This document shows positions 53,610 through 63,667 of a stretch of DNA of 64,000 nt, one piece after another. The DNA lies in NCBI GenBank assembly GCA_029339505.1, contig JAQISU010000070.1, positions 1-64,000 on the forward strand. The letters are read 5' to 3'. The DNA is from Unio delphinus (lineage: Eukaryota; Mollusca; Bivalvia; Unionida; Unionidae). A program made the translations under genes and the position numbers. Within the stretch, counting starts at the first letter, position 1. Every line of letters starts with the position of its first letter. The notes beneath the pieces were generated by a model. The model had not been told where the DNA came from and ran no database searches. It was given only the letters and a program-made list of their open reading frames with translations.

Positions 53610-53921
53610 ATGAATCACTGCAAGTGGCTTATGATTGGATCAGCGACCCCGTGTAATAAATCATGTAGAGGCGAATTCTGTGGGTATCATTTACAAAGCG
53701 TTCGGAGGGGGAGTGTTGGCCCTCTCCCATGCCTCTGATGTGGGGTGGGCGTTCGTGGAAAATCACAATTATGTCTCAGTTGTGGCGGCAAACGATACAG
53801 AGAACTAAAACACTACTATGACAAACGAATTAATGAACCGTTCAATGACAAAATCATCAAAACCCCTCAAGACTACATTGATAGACTTATAATTAAAGCA
53901 GATAATAAATTAGATAATTAG
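53610..53921 (+). pseudogene. Zinc-ribbon protein with in-frame TGA (copy 3)
   Basis: Same TGA (53736-53738); the last sense codon is Asn (AAT) instead of Lys. Confidence 0.55.
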
Positions 53922-53934
53922 TATTATTATACAA

Positions 53935-54404
53935 ATGAGCCAAGATTTCAGACCCCATCCAGTGCTTGTTAATTATGATGGTGATGGTGTTGTCAGGCAC
54001 CGCAGACTAAAGAGGTTGGATTTCTGAATAATATGGGATATTTGCTGTTCAGTGTTAGAAATAAAACATATCTCTGTCATAGAATTTTTTTTGAATGTCA
54101 TAACGGATTGATTAAAGATGGCTTTGTGATCGATCACATTGATGGATTCCCTCAAAATAACAAATTGGATAATTTACGAGTTGTTACTCAGCACCAGAAT
54201 ACAAAATTAAGCAGGACTGGAACATGTAAGTCAGTTGGAAAGAGACCCGTAAAGTCATTTGATTTAGAAAATAACAAAGAAACAATATTTCAATCAATGA
54301 ATGCGGCTGGAAAATATTTCGATATTTGTTGGCCTTCAATACGATTTGTTGCAGAAGGATTTTGTCAAACAGCTCTCTCAAAAAAAAAACAGGTCACAGG
54401 ATAA
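53935..54404 (+). pseudogene. HNH endonuclease, frameshifted (copy 3)
   Basis: Same frameshift as copy 1; HNH core part at 54033-54404. Confidence 0.75.
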
Positions 54405-56049
54405 AATTTTCATATATCAAGGGAGATAAATCCTTCATGGATAAGTCCGCCAACCACTCATAACACTCTACTCACTAAGTTCCCTAGTATTATGACCGTC
54501 AAGGTATTTGTCGTCTGCTATTCTCACAGGTAGAGAGAGAGAGAGGTATAATTGTGTGCGCGCCCACGTGACTGTAATGGAGTACACTTGATTGTGAGTT
54601 TCGGTAGAGTTAGTTAAATAAATAAAACTTTTAACACTTTTTATTGTCGCATGGCTAAAACTGCGTCATTTAAACAGTTGTATTTATTTTTTTATAAACC
54701 CTTAGACCATCTACATTCAGCTATTACACTTTCAGTACAACGTTCTTTATAATCCAACGCGTTACCTATGTTCGCTCAGCCGGAACGAGAATGAAACACT
54801 AGTGTTTTCAATTGCAAAAACACCCCCCCCCCCCGTTGGATTTTCCATTATTGAAGTAAGTGGGCGTGGTTAAAATCACTATGTGAGAGTTGCAGTTATA
54901 TTAATAATTCCTCTTTGTGACCTAATCGGTAACTACACGCAGTTTACTAGCAGCTATATTCTTTTGTTTAGATTTATTCAAATATTTGTCTCATTTAAAT
55001 GTTGTGAAACAGCATTAATAAGTAATTCAAGGAAATAAAATAACACACCCGTGAATCCACGCCGCTGTATTAGTCACCTTATATAGCATATGAAAGATAT
55101 TAAGCTTGGGGCTTTCGAAAGTCGATCTGACCGATCAAAACTAACCCACGCCATTGACCCGGGCGTGTGGTTGTCTTTTGTCAATCATGCAACCGGGTTA
55201 ATTTAATTGGGTTGCTTTTGATTAGTTGGATTGGCCGTAGAAAAATCCGCCCCGTCGTTTCATCTTTGTGCTGTCTTGTGCCGTCCCACATCATTACATC
55301 ACAAATTCCATCATCGTTTCATTGAATATAATCCATCGTTAATTAAGTATATGTATGCCTACAATCTGCCACAACACTCGAGTGGAGATTATACGGCATT
55401 GTACGTCCTTAATTAAGTTAATTAGGTACATGTGGTGTGCCGTCCCACATCATTTACATCACAAATTCCATCATCGTTTCATTGAATATAATCCATCCTT
55501 AATTAAGTATATGTATGCCTACAATCTGCCACAACACTCGAGTGGAGATATATACGGCATTGTACCGTCCATTAATTAAGTATATGTATGCCTAAAATCT
55601 GCCACAACACTCGAGTGGAGATATATACGGCATTGTACCGTCCATTAACTAAGTATATGTATGCCTAAAATCTGTCACAACACTCGAGTGGAGATTATAC
55701 GGCATTGTACATCCTTAATTAAGTTAATTAAGTACATGTAGTGACGTCTCCCCCAAGCATATCTTCTGGGCGGTCTAAGATGACGTTTGTCACCTCAGGA
55801 CTCCCTTCCGGAGATGTATGCTTTGGGGTCCCCTTGGGCTTATTTGGATGTGAAGGCAACCAAGGAGTTCCAAAGATGTGTTGTCGTATATGTAACCTCT
55901 GGGTCTCTTTCACGATATTTTTCATGTATGTACTGTCCTTAATTAACTTACCTCTGGGTCTCTCTGACGTCATAGGACGCCAGCGAGATTGCCAAATGAG
56001 TGTTTTATCATTATTTTTTAAATTAAAGATAACATGTATTATTATAAAA
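54405..56049. other. Non-coding block (copy 3)
   Basis: As 6926-8569, with a slightly longer C tract (after 54823) and the palindromic 14-mer at 54800-54813. Confidence 0.5.
55279..55742. repeat. Minisatellite with CACTCGAGTG (copy 3)
   Basis: Same four-unit structure as at 7799-8262, with isolated changes (for example TGTCACAAC near 55673). Confidence 0.8.
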
Positions 56050-56095
56050 ATGGATATCAAAGATGTAAATGCTATAACCCGCTGAAATTTCAAAT

Positions 56096-56407
56096 TTGCA
56101 GAATCGAGGGATAGTATTATCCAAAGATCTCGACTGCGACAGAATTACCTCGGAATATGAAGACATTGAGTATCAGTCTAGAAAGGGTCGTTATGTTTTA
56201 CCTAAGATGTACAGGCTCGTGAAAAGAATTCAAAAGTCCATCAATGCTTGTTTGTACGGTAACGACATTAATGCATTTATAACGCTATTTAGCACCGTTG
56301 AAGCAATACGTCAAAAGCTCGGCCAAGAGTATCAAAAACGAACTGAAATTAGTTCTAAGGTTTGTGATCTTAGAAAAATATTAAACGAGGAAAAACCCGT
56401 ATCCTAA
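56096..56407 (+). CDS. 103-aa helical protein (copy 3)
   Basis: Identical in protein to copy 1; the A tract downstream is interrupted by a C (about 56451). Confidence 0.45.
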   Translation: MQNRGIVLSKDLDCDRITSEYEDIEYQSRKGRYVLPKMYRLVKRIQKSINACLYGNDINAFITLFSTVEAIRQKLGQEYQKRTEISSKVCDLRKILNEEKPVS

Positions 56408-56485
56408 CCACGTGGGCGTTACTATAAAAAATGGACTTTCAGTAAAAAAACAAATTAGCGTTTTTTGTAACACTTGTTACACTTG

Positions 56486-56837
56486 TTACATAGGATTTTC
56501 TCCTGAAAGAATACTCAGCAGTTTGGGTTTGCTCATGCAGTTATGTGCGTACTGAATGATCTGGTTGTGGTAGCAAGTAATCACCGCGACACCTCCATTT
56601 TCACGTAGTTGTTGTTGTTGCCGCGTCGTTAACAAAAATCGTTTATCGCCGTTCTCAGATATTACAATTTTGAAACCCCCAGCGATGTTATTTCTGAAAC
56701 ATTCACGGATAGAGTCGTACAGTTTAACCTTGTCGGAGATGGATACGTTAGCTTGATAGTATATTATTTGATAACTCAGCTTTTAATTGTGATAACGTCT
56801 TCACGTGGAAATACTCTCCGGGTGAAAACGCAGGCAT
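56486..56837 (-). pseudogene. Small minus-strand gene, frameshifted (copy 3)
   Basis: Same two-frame structure as 9005-9356; one base difference near 56713. Confidence 0.45.
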
Positions 56838-56885
56838 GGAAAACCCTCCGGGTTCACATTTAAAAACTCAGTTCACAAACAAAAT

Positions 56886-57865
56886 ATGGTAGGTGAATCG
56901 CTTACAACTAGATTAGCTCGAGAACGGCTAGCAGCAATTAAAAGGTTTATACCGGCTCGAGACAGACTTCGCGAGAAACTTCAACAACGACAACAAGCGC
57001 AGACTGACTTTTCTGTGTCAAGTGAACAACTGTTTACTCCGATAACAAGTGCGACCAAAGATGTGAAAAAGTTAACTGAAGCAGCGATATACGGAGATAT
57101 TCCTAAACATTAACGAGCAAAGAAGGCGCCGCTGCTTGATACGCTTGAAAAGATAGCAGCAGAGACTAAACAAACACGCGCAGGGATACAACAGCTATCC
57201 AGTGATATAAAAACCCAACACGAGTATGAACAATTAGCTGATATTGATGACTCTGCACCTGATCCACAACCTGTTGATGTCACCCCAAGAAGTGTTCCCC
57301 TTACAGACAAACTCACCGAAAGAGCTATAACACAAATCAAACGATTTCAATTAATAAAACCCGAACATTATGCGATTTTTGGTAATTTTGCCGCCAAAAG
57401 CTTTCATTCCAAAAAGGACTTTATAACAGACGAGTATAAAAACAGTAGAATAAGCCGAGATGAATGGGCCGATTAAAACGAATAAGGGGATTGACCGTTT
57501 AAATAAAAGAGAATTGGGATATAAAGAATTTAGAAAGGGAATTGATGAGTATGATAAAACTGGTACAACTAAAAAAGTTACTGCTAGCGGTTATTCGATT
57601 GGGAATTCTTTTGGATTTCAACGCAACCGTGACATGTCCTGATAATATTCTCAGTGATATATCACGGTTAGAAGTACTTATGGGTGGAAAGCGAGTCGGA
57701 AACAACTCAATTGAAATAATTAATGAAGCAGCTGATATCTGTGGACGATTATTTGCCGGCGGTATCATGGGCATTGATGTATATCGAGAACTCATTGCTG
57801 AATTAGTTGAAAATCACAGAGATGCCCATGGTTATGATGAAAATCCTATGGATTTTAGCGATTGA
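56886..57865 (+). pseudogene. Broken viral gene of about 1 kb (copy 3)
   Basis: As 19865-20844 (with the extra CAA), plus private changes near 57320 and 57427. Same TAA after the first 75 codons. Confidence 0.5.
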
Positions 57866-57943
57866 TCGCTAGCGATTACTCAAAGAGTTTTCAATGGCGG
57901 CTACGCAATTCACTAATTGAAAAACTAATAGTTTTATAACAAG

Positions 57944-58276
57944 ATGATCATACACTACAACCATGATAAACCCGTAAGCGTCTACGTGGTGAACTCACGA
58001 TTGCCTGTTTACCGCGCGTGGTACGGAGGTTGTCTCGGCAATACCGTCGCGGTGTTATTTACAAGAATAGCCCCAAAAGTGGCGCCGTTAGCTAAACAAT
58101 TATCAATGAAAGCCATTGATATTATTCGTGATAAGGGAATCAGCGCTGTTGGAAATCTTGCCGGAAGGGCTGCTTCGGTGACTTCGTCGCCATTGACGGC
58201 TTCGCCGGTAACAGATAGCGCTATCACGAACGCGATAGCAGGAAGTGGTTTGAAACGAAAACAAAAACGACGATGA
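57944..58276 (+). CDS. Small basic virion protein (copy 4)
   Basis: Intact 110-codon frame; one missense change (WYGGC for WYGDC). Confidence 0.6.
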   Translation: MIIHYNHDKPVSVYVVNSRLPVYRAWYGGCLGNTVAVLFTRIAPKVAPLAKQLSMKAIDIIRDKGISAVGNLAGRAASVTSSPLTASPVTDSAITNAIAGSGLKRKQKRR

Positions 58277-58319
58277 TTACAAAGAGTTTCACAATTGAAA
58301 ACACTAGTATGTTAATATA

Positions 58320-59749
58320 ATGTTTAAACGAACAGCTGATCCCGCGCTTGATATGGATGCCCCAGTGCGCAAAGACGATTCCGTCCGTGATTATCAATAC
58401 TATTCCTATCATGCAATACAACCCGACCTACGATCGCGAATTGAACTTCAAGTTCAAGATACCAGTAAATACTTTTTGCCATGTGAAGCATTTATTGAAA
58501 TCGAGGAAAAACTCGTAACAAATGATGCAGCTGATACTCCATATGCAGTTGACCAATATATCCGAGTTGGTTTTGTTAATAATGGCATCATGGCGTTATT
58601 TGAAAGTGCAAGATATCTCATTGATGAAAAAGAAATTGAATCAACAGACCGTGAAGTTGATGTTGCATCAACAATAATCAGACTAGCAAGATATTCTGAT
58701 GATTATACAAGATCGGCTGGTCCGTCTATGATGTTCGCAAAAGATATTACCGATAACGCTGACCACCTTCAATAGATTAAAGTGTTAACAGCAAGAGATA
58801 ATGCAGAAGCCGATCAACAAGAAGCAGCTAATCCAGAACGTCGAGCTAGACCCGGAGCTGCGTTTGATATTCTCGGAGACGTTAATGATAATTTCAATTT
58901 AGGATTTGCAACACGAAAACTAGCATTGCAAGGACAGCAGCAAAAATATTTTTCATGTGCAATTCCACTCCATCACATATTTGGATTCTGCAGAAATGTC
59001 AGAAAAGTCATCTATGGAGCCAAACACACAATTGAGTTAGTGCGAAAAGGCAATGACAACGATGCAATTTGGCGTACTGGTGCCGCTGATGGTAAAGTTG
59101 TTTTAACTAAATTAGCATTGTGGATGCCAGTAATGACCCCATCAATCGCCACAGAAGAGCGGCTACTCTCATTTATGGACATAGGCGGCAAATCATTGAT
59201 AAGTTGTCTAACAACAACAACTGATGCCAAAGAGGATAATGTTGCTGATACATTTACATGGCACCTGGCATCAAAACAGGGCGTTTCAGCTCCACGTCAT
59301 ATATTTATAGCGCTGCAGAATCGGAATCGATTAGGCTCCCAAGAACACAGTCATATGATATTTGATCGATCAGGAGTACGTGAGGTTTCACTGAGAATAA
59401 ATGGACAACAAGAAACATCTGAGGATATACAGCTTGATTACGACACTAACCATATAGCACGTGTGTATCATCAGATGCTGTCATATATGGGTCGTGATCA
59501 AAATGTTGATACTGGTTTACAAATATCGCAACTTGATTTTTAAAAAAACTATATCCGATTTATTACTTTTTGCTGGAACATCTTGATTTAACAAGGCAAT
59601 CCGTCGTTGACATACATTTTAGGGCTCGTATAGCCCCTGGTGGTGTTAATTATAGAGCGGTTGCTGTCATTCTCAGCGACAAATCAATGTTGTTAGAAAG
59701 GGCTGGCGGACGAATGAGAATTGTTGATGCACCAGTGGAAAATATGTAA
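58320..59749 (+). pseudogene. Major capsid protein, broken (copy 4)
   Basis: Carries the TAG (58773-58775) and the T5A7 homopolymer with TAA after QLDF (59543), as in copy 3, with the C-terminal part in another frame to 59747-59749. The capsid lesions are thus also present in the copy that lacks the large deletion, so they are older than the deletion. The 14-bp upstream motif is at 58293-58306. Confidence 0.8.
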
Positions 59750-59797
59750 ACGATTCACAATTAGATCAAATAAAAGCATAAATAGTTTTACAATAAA

Positions 59798-59989
59798 ATG
59801 CCATATAGTGTTGTTAGTGTCAAGCTGACTGATGGTCAGGTCAAGAAATTACGATCAAAATCCGCTAAAGAATGTGGAACAAGAATAACGTTAAAACCAG
59901 CGCAGATGTCCGGTGGTACACATAAAATATCATTGACGGATCGTCAAATAAAACATTTGAATGATGCGCTAAAGCAGCAGAGAGGGTGA
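59798..59989 (+). CDS. 63-aa basic virion-type protein (copy 4)
   Basis: Intact frame; Thr-to-Arg change (CGTRITL). Confidence 0.55.
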   Translation: MPYSVVSVKLTDGQVKKLRSKSAKECGTRITLKPAQMSGGTHKISLTDRQIKHLNDALKQQRG

Positions 59990-60348
59990 ACAGACCAACT
60001 TTTACAAGCCTCAATTTAGCAAACTGAGACATTCTCGAAATTGCTTAATAGGCGTCAATTTAGTAAACTGAGGCTTCCTTGAAAATACTTAATTAAATTT
60101 TTCAGTAAAAAAAAATTAAATTAAAGAAAAATGACGCCTTTTTTTTATTGTTGTCACCATCTCCTTGCTGCATAGATTTTTCACGATGAGGTGAGAATGT
60201 GGACTACGTCTGATTTGGTCTGAGGCTTCCTCGAAGGGTAAAACAAAGACGCCATTATCGTTGGCGTTCACCCTCGTTGCTGCGTTGAAAATCTTCGATT
60301 GGAAATCCTTCGGATTTCACTAACAAGTTTTTTCACGATGAAAATCAT
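59990..60348. terminator. Convergent intergenic region (copy 4)
   Basis: Same hairpins and TTTCAGT-A tract (from 60100). Here the minus-strand neighbour is the intact 437-aa gene, so this is the original gene arrangement. Confidence 0.35.
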
Positions 60349-61662
60349 TTATGATTTCACAAACTGACTAATTTGCAGAACTTCACCTCGCAGATCAATC
60401 AAATTGTTAGATTGGTCAGTGAGTTTGAAATTAATTCTCGTTAAAGAATCATTATGACATCGCATAAAGACTGGATTAGTTGGGTCTTCAATTATTAGAA
60501 ATCCTGGAGGAGCCGTTGGTGCAAATGAATATAAAATATATCCCTGCTGAGCTTGATTTGATTGCTCAAGATTTTTTTGATAGCTGCCTTCGATAACATC
60601 ACATACCAAATTTAACGCTATCACCGAGGATATATTCACGTTGAACGGAGCGATCTGTCTCCCATCACCATCTGGGTTGTGGTTATATTTGAGGATTGTT
60701 ATTTGTTGTCGTGATATTTTTTTCCAATCATTGTGGATTTTTTTGAACCCAATATCGATGGCATCACTGAGAGACTTTTTTAATTCGTCGGGTTTATACC
60801 CAGGAATTTTAATTGTTGGGATATCTTCCACGCTGTCTCCGGGTTTTCCCCATATTGGCAATAATTTAAAACCGCCTTCTTGAATAATTTGCGAATGAAA
60901 TGTTTCCATATCGTTGATGATTTTGTTACCTGTTTGTACTACACTAATAAATTCATCTTGGGTGAGAGAGCCGGATTTAAGGGATATTAACAATAATGAA
61001 AAATCATTATTCAACGCTGTTAAATTTTCTTCGATTAAACCAGGGTGAATAAATTCACCATAAACGCCGGATTTCATAAACTTGCTAGAATAATCTTGAT
61101 AACTTTTCACTTCATTAATGGGTTTTATCCTGTCGGTGATATAATCGCCTTTTACGGGTTCATCTGGTATAACGATTTCTCGTCTAGGTGGTAATTCAGG
61201 CCATCCTAACACTGATCTTATAGAACTCTGATAAATATCTACGACATACCCAGGGGAATTAATCTCGATCGCAGATGATAACGTCGACTCGTGAATCGTT
61301 ATAGCGATCTTTGATTCTTTTCCAGTGATAGATTTTATTCTTCGTTGTAATTCGTTATTGATTTGTTCGATTTGATATGACTCAGTTGGTAACGAGACAA
61401 CGTTCCAGTCTGGGGTTCCATCTTCACGATTTTTCCACACGAACACCGAGGAATTATTTGGTTGTTGACCACCAAATGCTACCGATCTGATATTGGGCCA
61501 GCTATGATACACTCGTAGTTTTGCTAGCCCTATCTCTTTCACGGGAATGGGGCTTGGGAAATTCACACTGAATTCAGGACGCGTTGAGGTTATTGATATC
61601 ATGCTTGTTTTCACCAGTGTTGTATTTTCTACTACTTGTTGAAGTAATTCTTGTGATGTCAT
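60349..61662 (-). CDS. 437-aa virion-type protein, intact; donor of the chimeric C-terminus
   Basis: ATG at 61660-61662. The N-terminal region is strand-rich (PEFSVNFPSPIPVKEIGLAK, then LRVYHSWPNIRSV), followed by a segment with SYQIEQINNELQRRI and SIRSVLGWPELPP. The middle is helical (LTALNNDFSLLLISLKSGSL). From LLPIWGKPGDSV on (residue about 267), the sequence is the tail of the chimeric ORFs in copies 1-3. Position in a block with protease and other virion genes, and resemblance by eye to conserved structural proteins of invertebrate Polinton-like elements, suggest a minor capsid or attachment role; this is not proven. It is one of the few long frames without a lesion. Confidence 0.6.
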   Translation of the reverse strand: MTSQELLQQVVENTTLVKTSMISITSTRPEFSVNFPSPIPVKEIGLAKLRVYHSWPNIRSVAFGGQQPNNSSVFVWKNREDGTPDWNVVSLPTESYQIEQINNELQRRIKSITGKESKIAITIHESTLSSAIEINSPGYVVDIYQSSIRSVLGWPELPPRREIVIPDEPVKGDYITDRIKPINEVKSYQDYSSKFMKSGVYGEFIHPGLIEENLTALNNDFSLLLISLKSGSLTQDEFISVVQTGNKIINDMETFHSQIIQEGGFKLLPIWGKPGDSVEDIPTIKIPGYKPDELKKSLSDAIDIGFKKIHNDWKKISRQQITILKYNHNPDGDGRQIAPFNVNISSVIALNLVCDVIEGSYQKNLEQSNQAQQGYILYSFAPTAPPGFLIIEDPTNPVFMRCHNDSLTRINFKLTDQSNNLIDLRGEVLQISQFVKS

Positions 61663-62128
61663 TGTTATTATTATTATTCCGCTCTAATTTCAGCATTGTT
61701 GATTTATGCAATTGAGCCATCTCTGAGAATTCGCTCTCTGATATTGTTGTGTCATCGAGTGACGATGATATCAACGAGGACAATTGCGAGTAACCGGTAG
61801 ATGCAAAGTGAAATTTAATTACATAGTCGTGTACTTTACTCTGGCTACACGATGATAGTTTTTTTGTGATCCCGGTTAATATACCCGCGATTGTAGCCAC
61901 CGCAGAAATAGCTATTGGAACTACGACCGGAGCAATCATTGTAACCGAAGATAGTATTATTCCAGCAGCAGTGATTACACCCGACACCGAATACACGGTG
62001 ATATCAACCGCGGTTATTCTTCGTTGGTATTTTTTTTTTATTTGATACTCCTCACAGCGCGAGCTGAGTTTAGTTTGAAATTCTCTGACCTGATCATAGC
62101 GATACTGATACACTGAAGGGATTGTCAT
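61574..62128 (-). CDS. Membrane protein with two hydrophobic helices (184 codons)
   Basis: ATG at 62126-62128, preceded by the AATTGAAAACACTA motif on this strand (62145-62158), which supports the start. An N-terminal basic helix (residues 1-40) is followed by two hydrophobic helices, about 42-62 and 63-88 (VVVPIAISAVATIAGILTG), then a Ser-rich tail. The last part overlaps the start of the 437-aa gene by 89 bp and follows an Asn run coded by an (AAT)n microsatellite, so the natural C-terminus may have been shifted by repeat slippage. Likely a virion or host-membrane protein; family not named. Confidence 0.5.
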   Translation of the reverse strand: MTIPSVYQYRYDQVREFQTKLSSRCEEYQIKKKYQRRITAVDITVYSVSGVITAAGIILSSVTMIAPVVVPIAISAVATIAGILTGITKKLSSCSQSKVHDYVIKFHFASTGYSQLSSLISSSLDDTTISESEFSEMAQLHKSTMLKLERNNNNNNDITRITSTSSRKYNTGENKHDINNLNAS

Positions 62129-62161
62129 CTTATTTTAGCAGCGTTAGTGTTTTCAATTTAA

Positions 62162-63238
62162 TTATTTACCTAAATCCACTACGAATTCTACGTACCACGT
62201 TACTGAAACCCTGGCTAGATTTCTATCTGTGGTCGTTATAGTGAACTGTTCAGATACATCCTTGTCGATGATCGTTGATATTGTATTATTGACTCCAGAT
62301 GAACTACTTGATGATATATTGAATTGAGTCGGTGATACTATTGTTAATCGATAAATACCCTTGACGGCTGCGGTTACGCGTAAAATGTTGTTTGTGGGAG
62401 TCCACGCAAATGAATCGTGTTGAATCGTGTATACGATATTATTTATTTTCTTATGCGGAATTATAATTTTTTCAATAACACCTATCATCCTCGTTGTATC
62501 ATCCTTCATTGCGTTGTTGAATGTTTTTAGATCATCGATGGATTTTTTAATATCAGGAAGGGTTATTTCAATTTTATAAAATGGGGTTCCAATAAATTTA
62601 TCATTGATGTTTTTACGAAACATTGAAAACTGTTTCACGTGTTTTTCATATTCGGATTGAAGAGTTACTAGTTCCAACATAGAATCTTTTATCGAGGTGA
62701 GTTTTGGTGTGGTTACTGGTGGATTTCCAAAAAATTCTAGTATGGGTTTATCAATTTTGTCAATTATATTTTTTTGTATTGTAGTAAACTGATCAAATAC
62801 AACTATATGATTGTCATACTTTTCATTGAGCGATTTCAATGAATTCGCCGTGTTATCGAGTGATGCTAATTTATCCGTGATCGTTGAAACTAGTACACCT
62901 GGTTTGAGTTTACCCTGATCGGAAAATAACGCGATAGTATCCTCTGCTGCGTCTCGTCGTTTAACTAAAATATCATCGAGGGAGATATTACTAGTTTTCA
63001 ATTTACCTTGACGATCGCCAAATACAACTATTTCACCAGGATCAACACTTGCTAGGTTCAACGTTTCGGCTATTTCATCTTCGATTAGTTTTTTAACATC
63101 TTTGATTTCAACTGCACCAGTATCCGGTTTCTTCAACGTTGATAAAGGTCGTCCCCAAATATCAATCATTGTTATCATAGAAATCTTTTCTCTGTTCAAA
63201 TCAAAGATTTTCAATCCAACGACTGCTAGTATACTCAT
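62162..63238 (-). CDS. Coiled-coil, fibre-like virion protein (358 codons)
   Basis: The frame runs from an ATG overlapping the protease end by 38 bp; a later Met (residue 21 or 24, before IDIWGRPLS) is also possible as the start. A short N-terminal domain (GEIVVFGDRQGKLKTSNISL) is followed by long heptad-like helices (about residues 110-260: DKLASLDNTANSLKSLNEKY) and a beta-rich C-terminal domain (TNNILRVTAAVKGIYRLTIV, then a Ser run, and VTWYVEFVVDLGK). Trimeric fibre or attachment proteins have this layout, but no sequence family is recognised, so the role is inference. No lesion seen. Confidence 0.5.
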   Translation of the reverse strand: MSILAVVGLKIFDLNREKISMITMIDIWGRPLSTLKKPDTGAVEIKDVKKLIEDEIAETLNLASVDPGEIVVFGDRQGKLKTSNISLDDILVKRRDAAEDTIALFSDQGKLKPGVLVSTITDKLASLDNTANSLKSLNEKYDNHIVVFDQFTTIQKNIIDKIDKPILEFFGNPPVTTPKLTSIKDSMLELVTLQSEYEKHVKQFSMFRKNINDKFIGTPFYKIEITLPDIKKSIDDLKTFNNAMKDDTTRMIGVIEKIIIPHKKINNIVYTIQHDSFAWTPTNNILRVTAAVKGIYRLTIVSPTQFNISSSSSSGVNNTISTIIDKDVSEQFTITTTDRNLARVSVTWYVEFVVDLGK

Positions 63239-63653
63239 TCACTACTACATGGGGTGGTTTTGATTGTAAATTACTTTGCAATTTCATCAAAGATTCTCGT
63301 GAAATAGCATCAAGTACGTTTAATACTTCATTGCCACATATGGGTGGGTCAAGCAATGTTTGTGTTGGTAACGTGGAATACCAACGGGGTATTTTTAAGC
63401 GCGTTGATAAATCAAGGATATAGCGGTTAAATTCCTTCGGAGGCGCTAGTCCATATGAGTCAAAATAAATGATCCCACGTGGATCAATCGCGTATGCAAC
63501 CCAGTGGGTTCCAGGTCTATCGCTGTTATCTAGATTAATAATATCCGTTTCAACATTATTTGGTCGTGCCGGTAACTGATCTTTCATAAAAACACCTCTG
63601 ACGTTTTTAATCGCGAGTTTTTTTTCAGCATCAATTAAATCAAAATTGGACAT
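63201..63653 (-). CDS. Adenain-type cysteine protease
   Basis: Maturation protease of the adenovirus endopeptidase (C5/Ulp1-like) type. The frame is open from 63710, but I prefer the ATG at 63651-63653 (MSNFDLIDAEKKLAIKNVRG) because the upstream 19 codons overlap the neighbouring gene and look like read-through. In the longer frame the catalytic set is visible: His69 in GTHWVAY, Asp84 in YFDSYG, Gln117 in PTQTLL and Cys125 in ICGNEVL. It would cleave capsid precursors in the virion. It lies between the small hydrophobic virion protein and the fibre-like protein. The sequence has no stop or frameshift; activity is not known. Confidence 0.85.
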   Translation of the reverse strand: MSNFDLIDAEKKLAIKNVRGVFMKDQLPARPNNVETDIINLDNSDRPGTHWVAYAIDPRGIIYFDSYGLAPPKEFNRYILDLSTRLKIPRWYSTLPTQTLLDPPICGNEVLNVLDAISRESLMKLQSNLQSKPPHVVVNEYTSSRWIENL

Positions 63654-63667
63654 TGGAAGATTTTTCA

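Larger units (their letters stand above)
20932..57952. repeat. Tandem viral unit, copy 3 (deleted form, interrupted)
   Basis: Third unit. It is 37,021 bp long because a 26,542-bp retrotransposon array plus a 5-bp target duplication sits inside the capsid gene; without these the unit is 10,474 bp. Confidence 0.95.
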
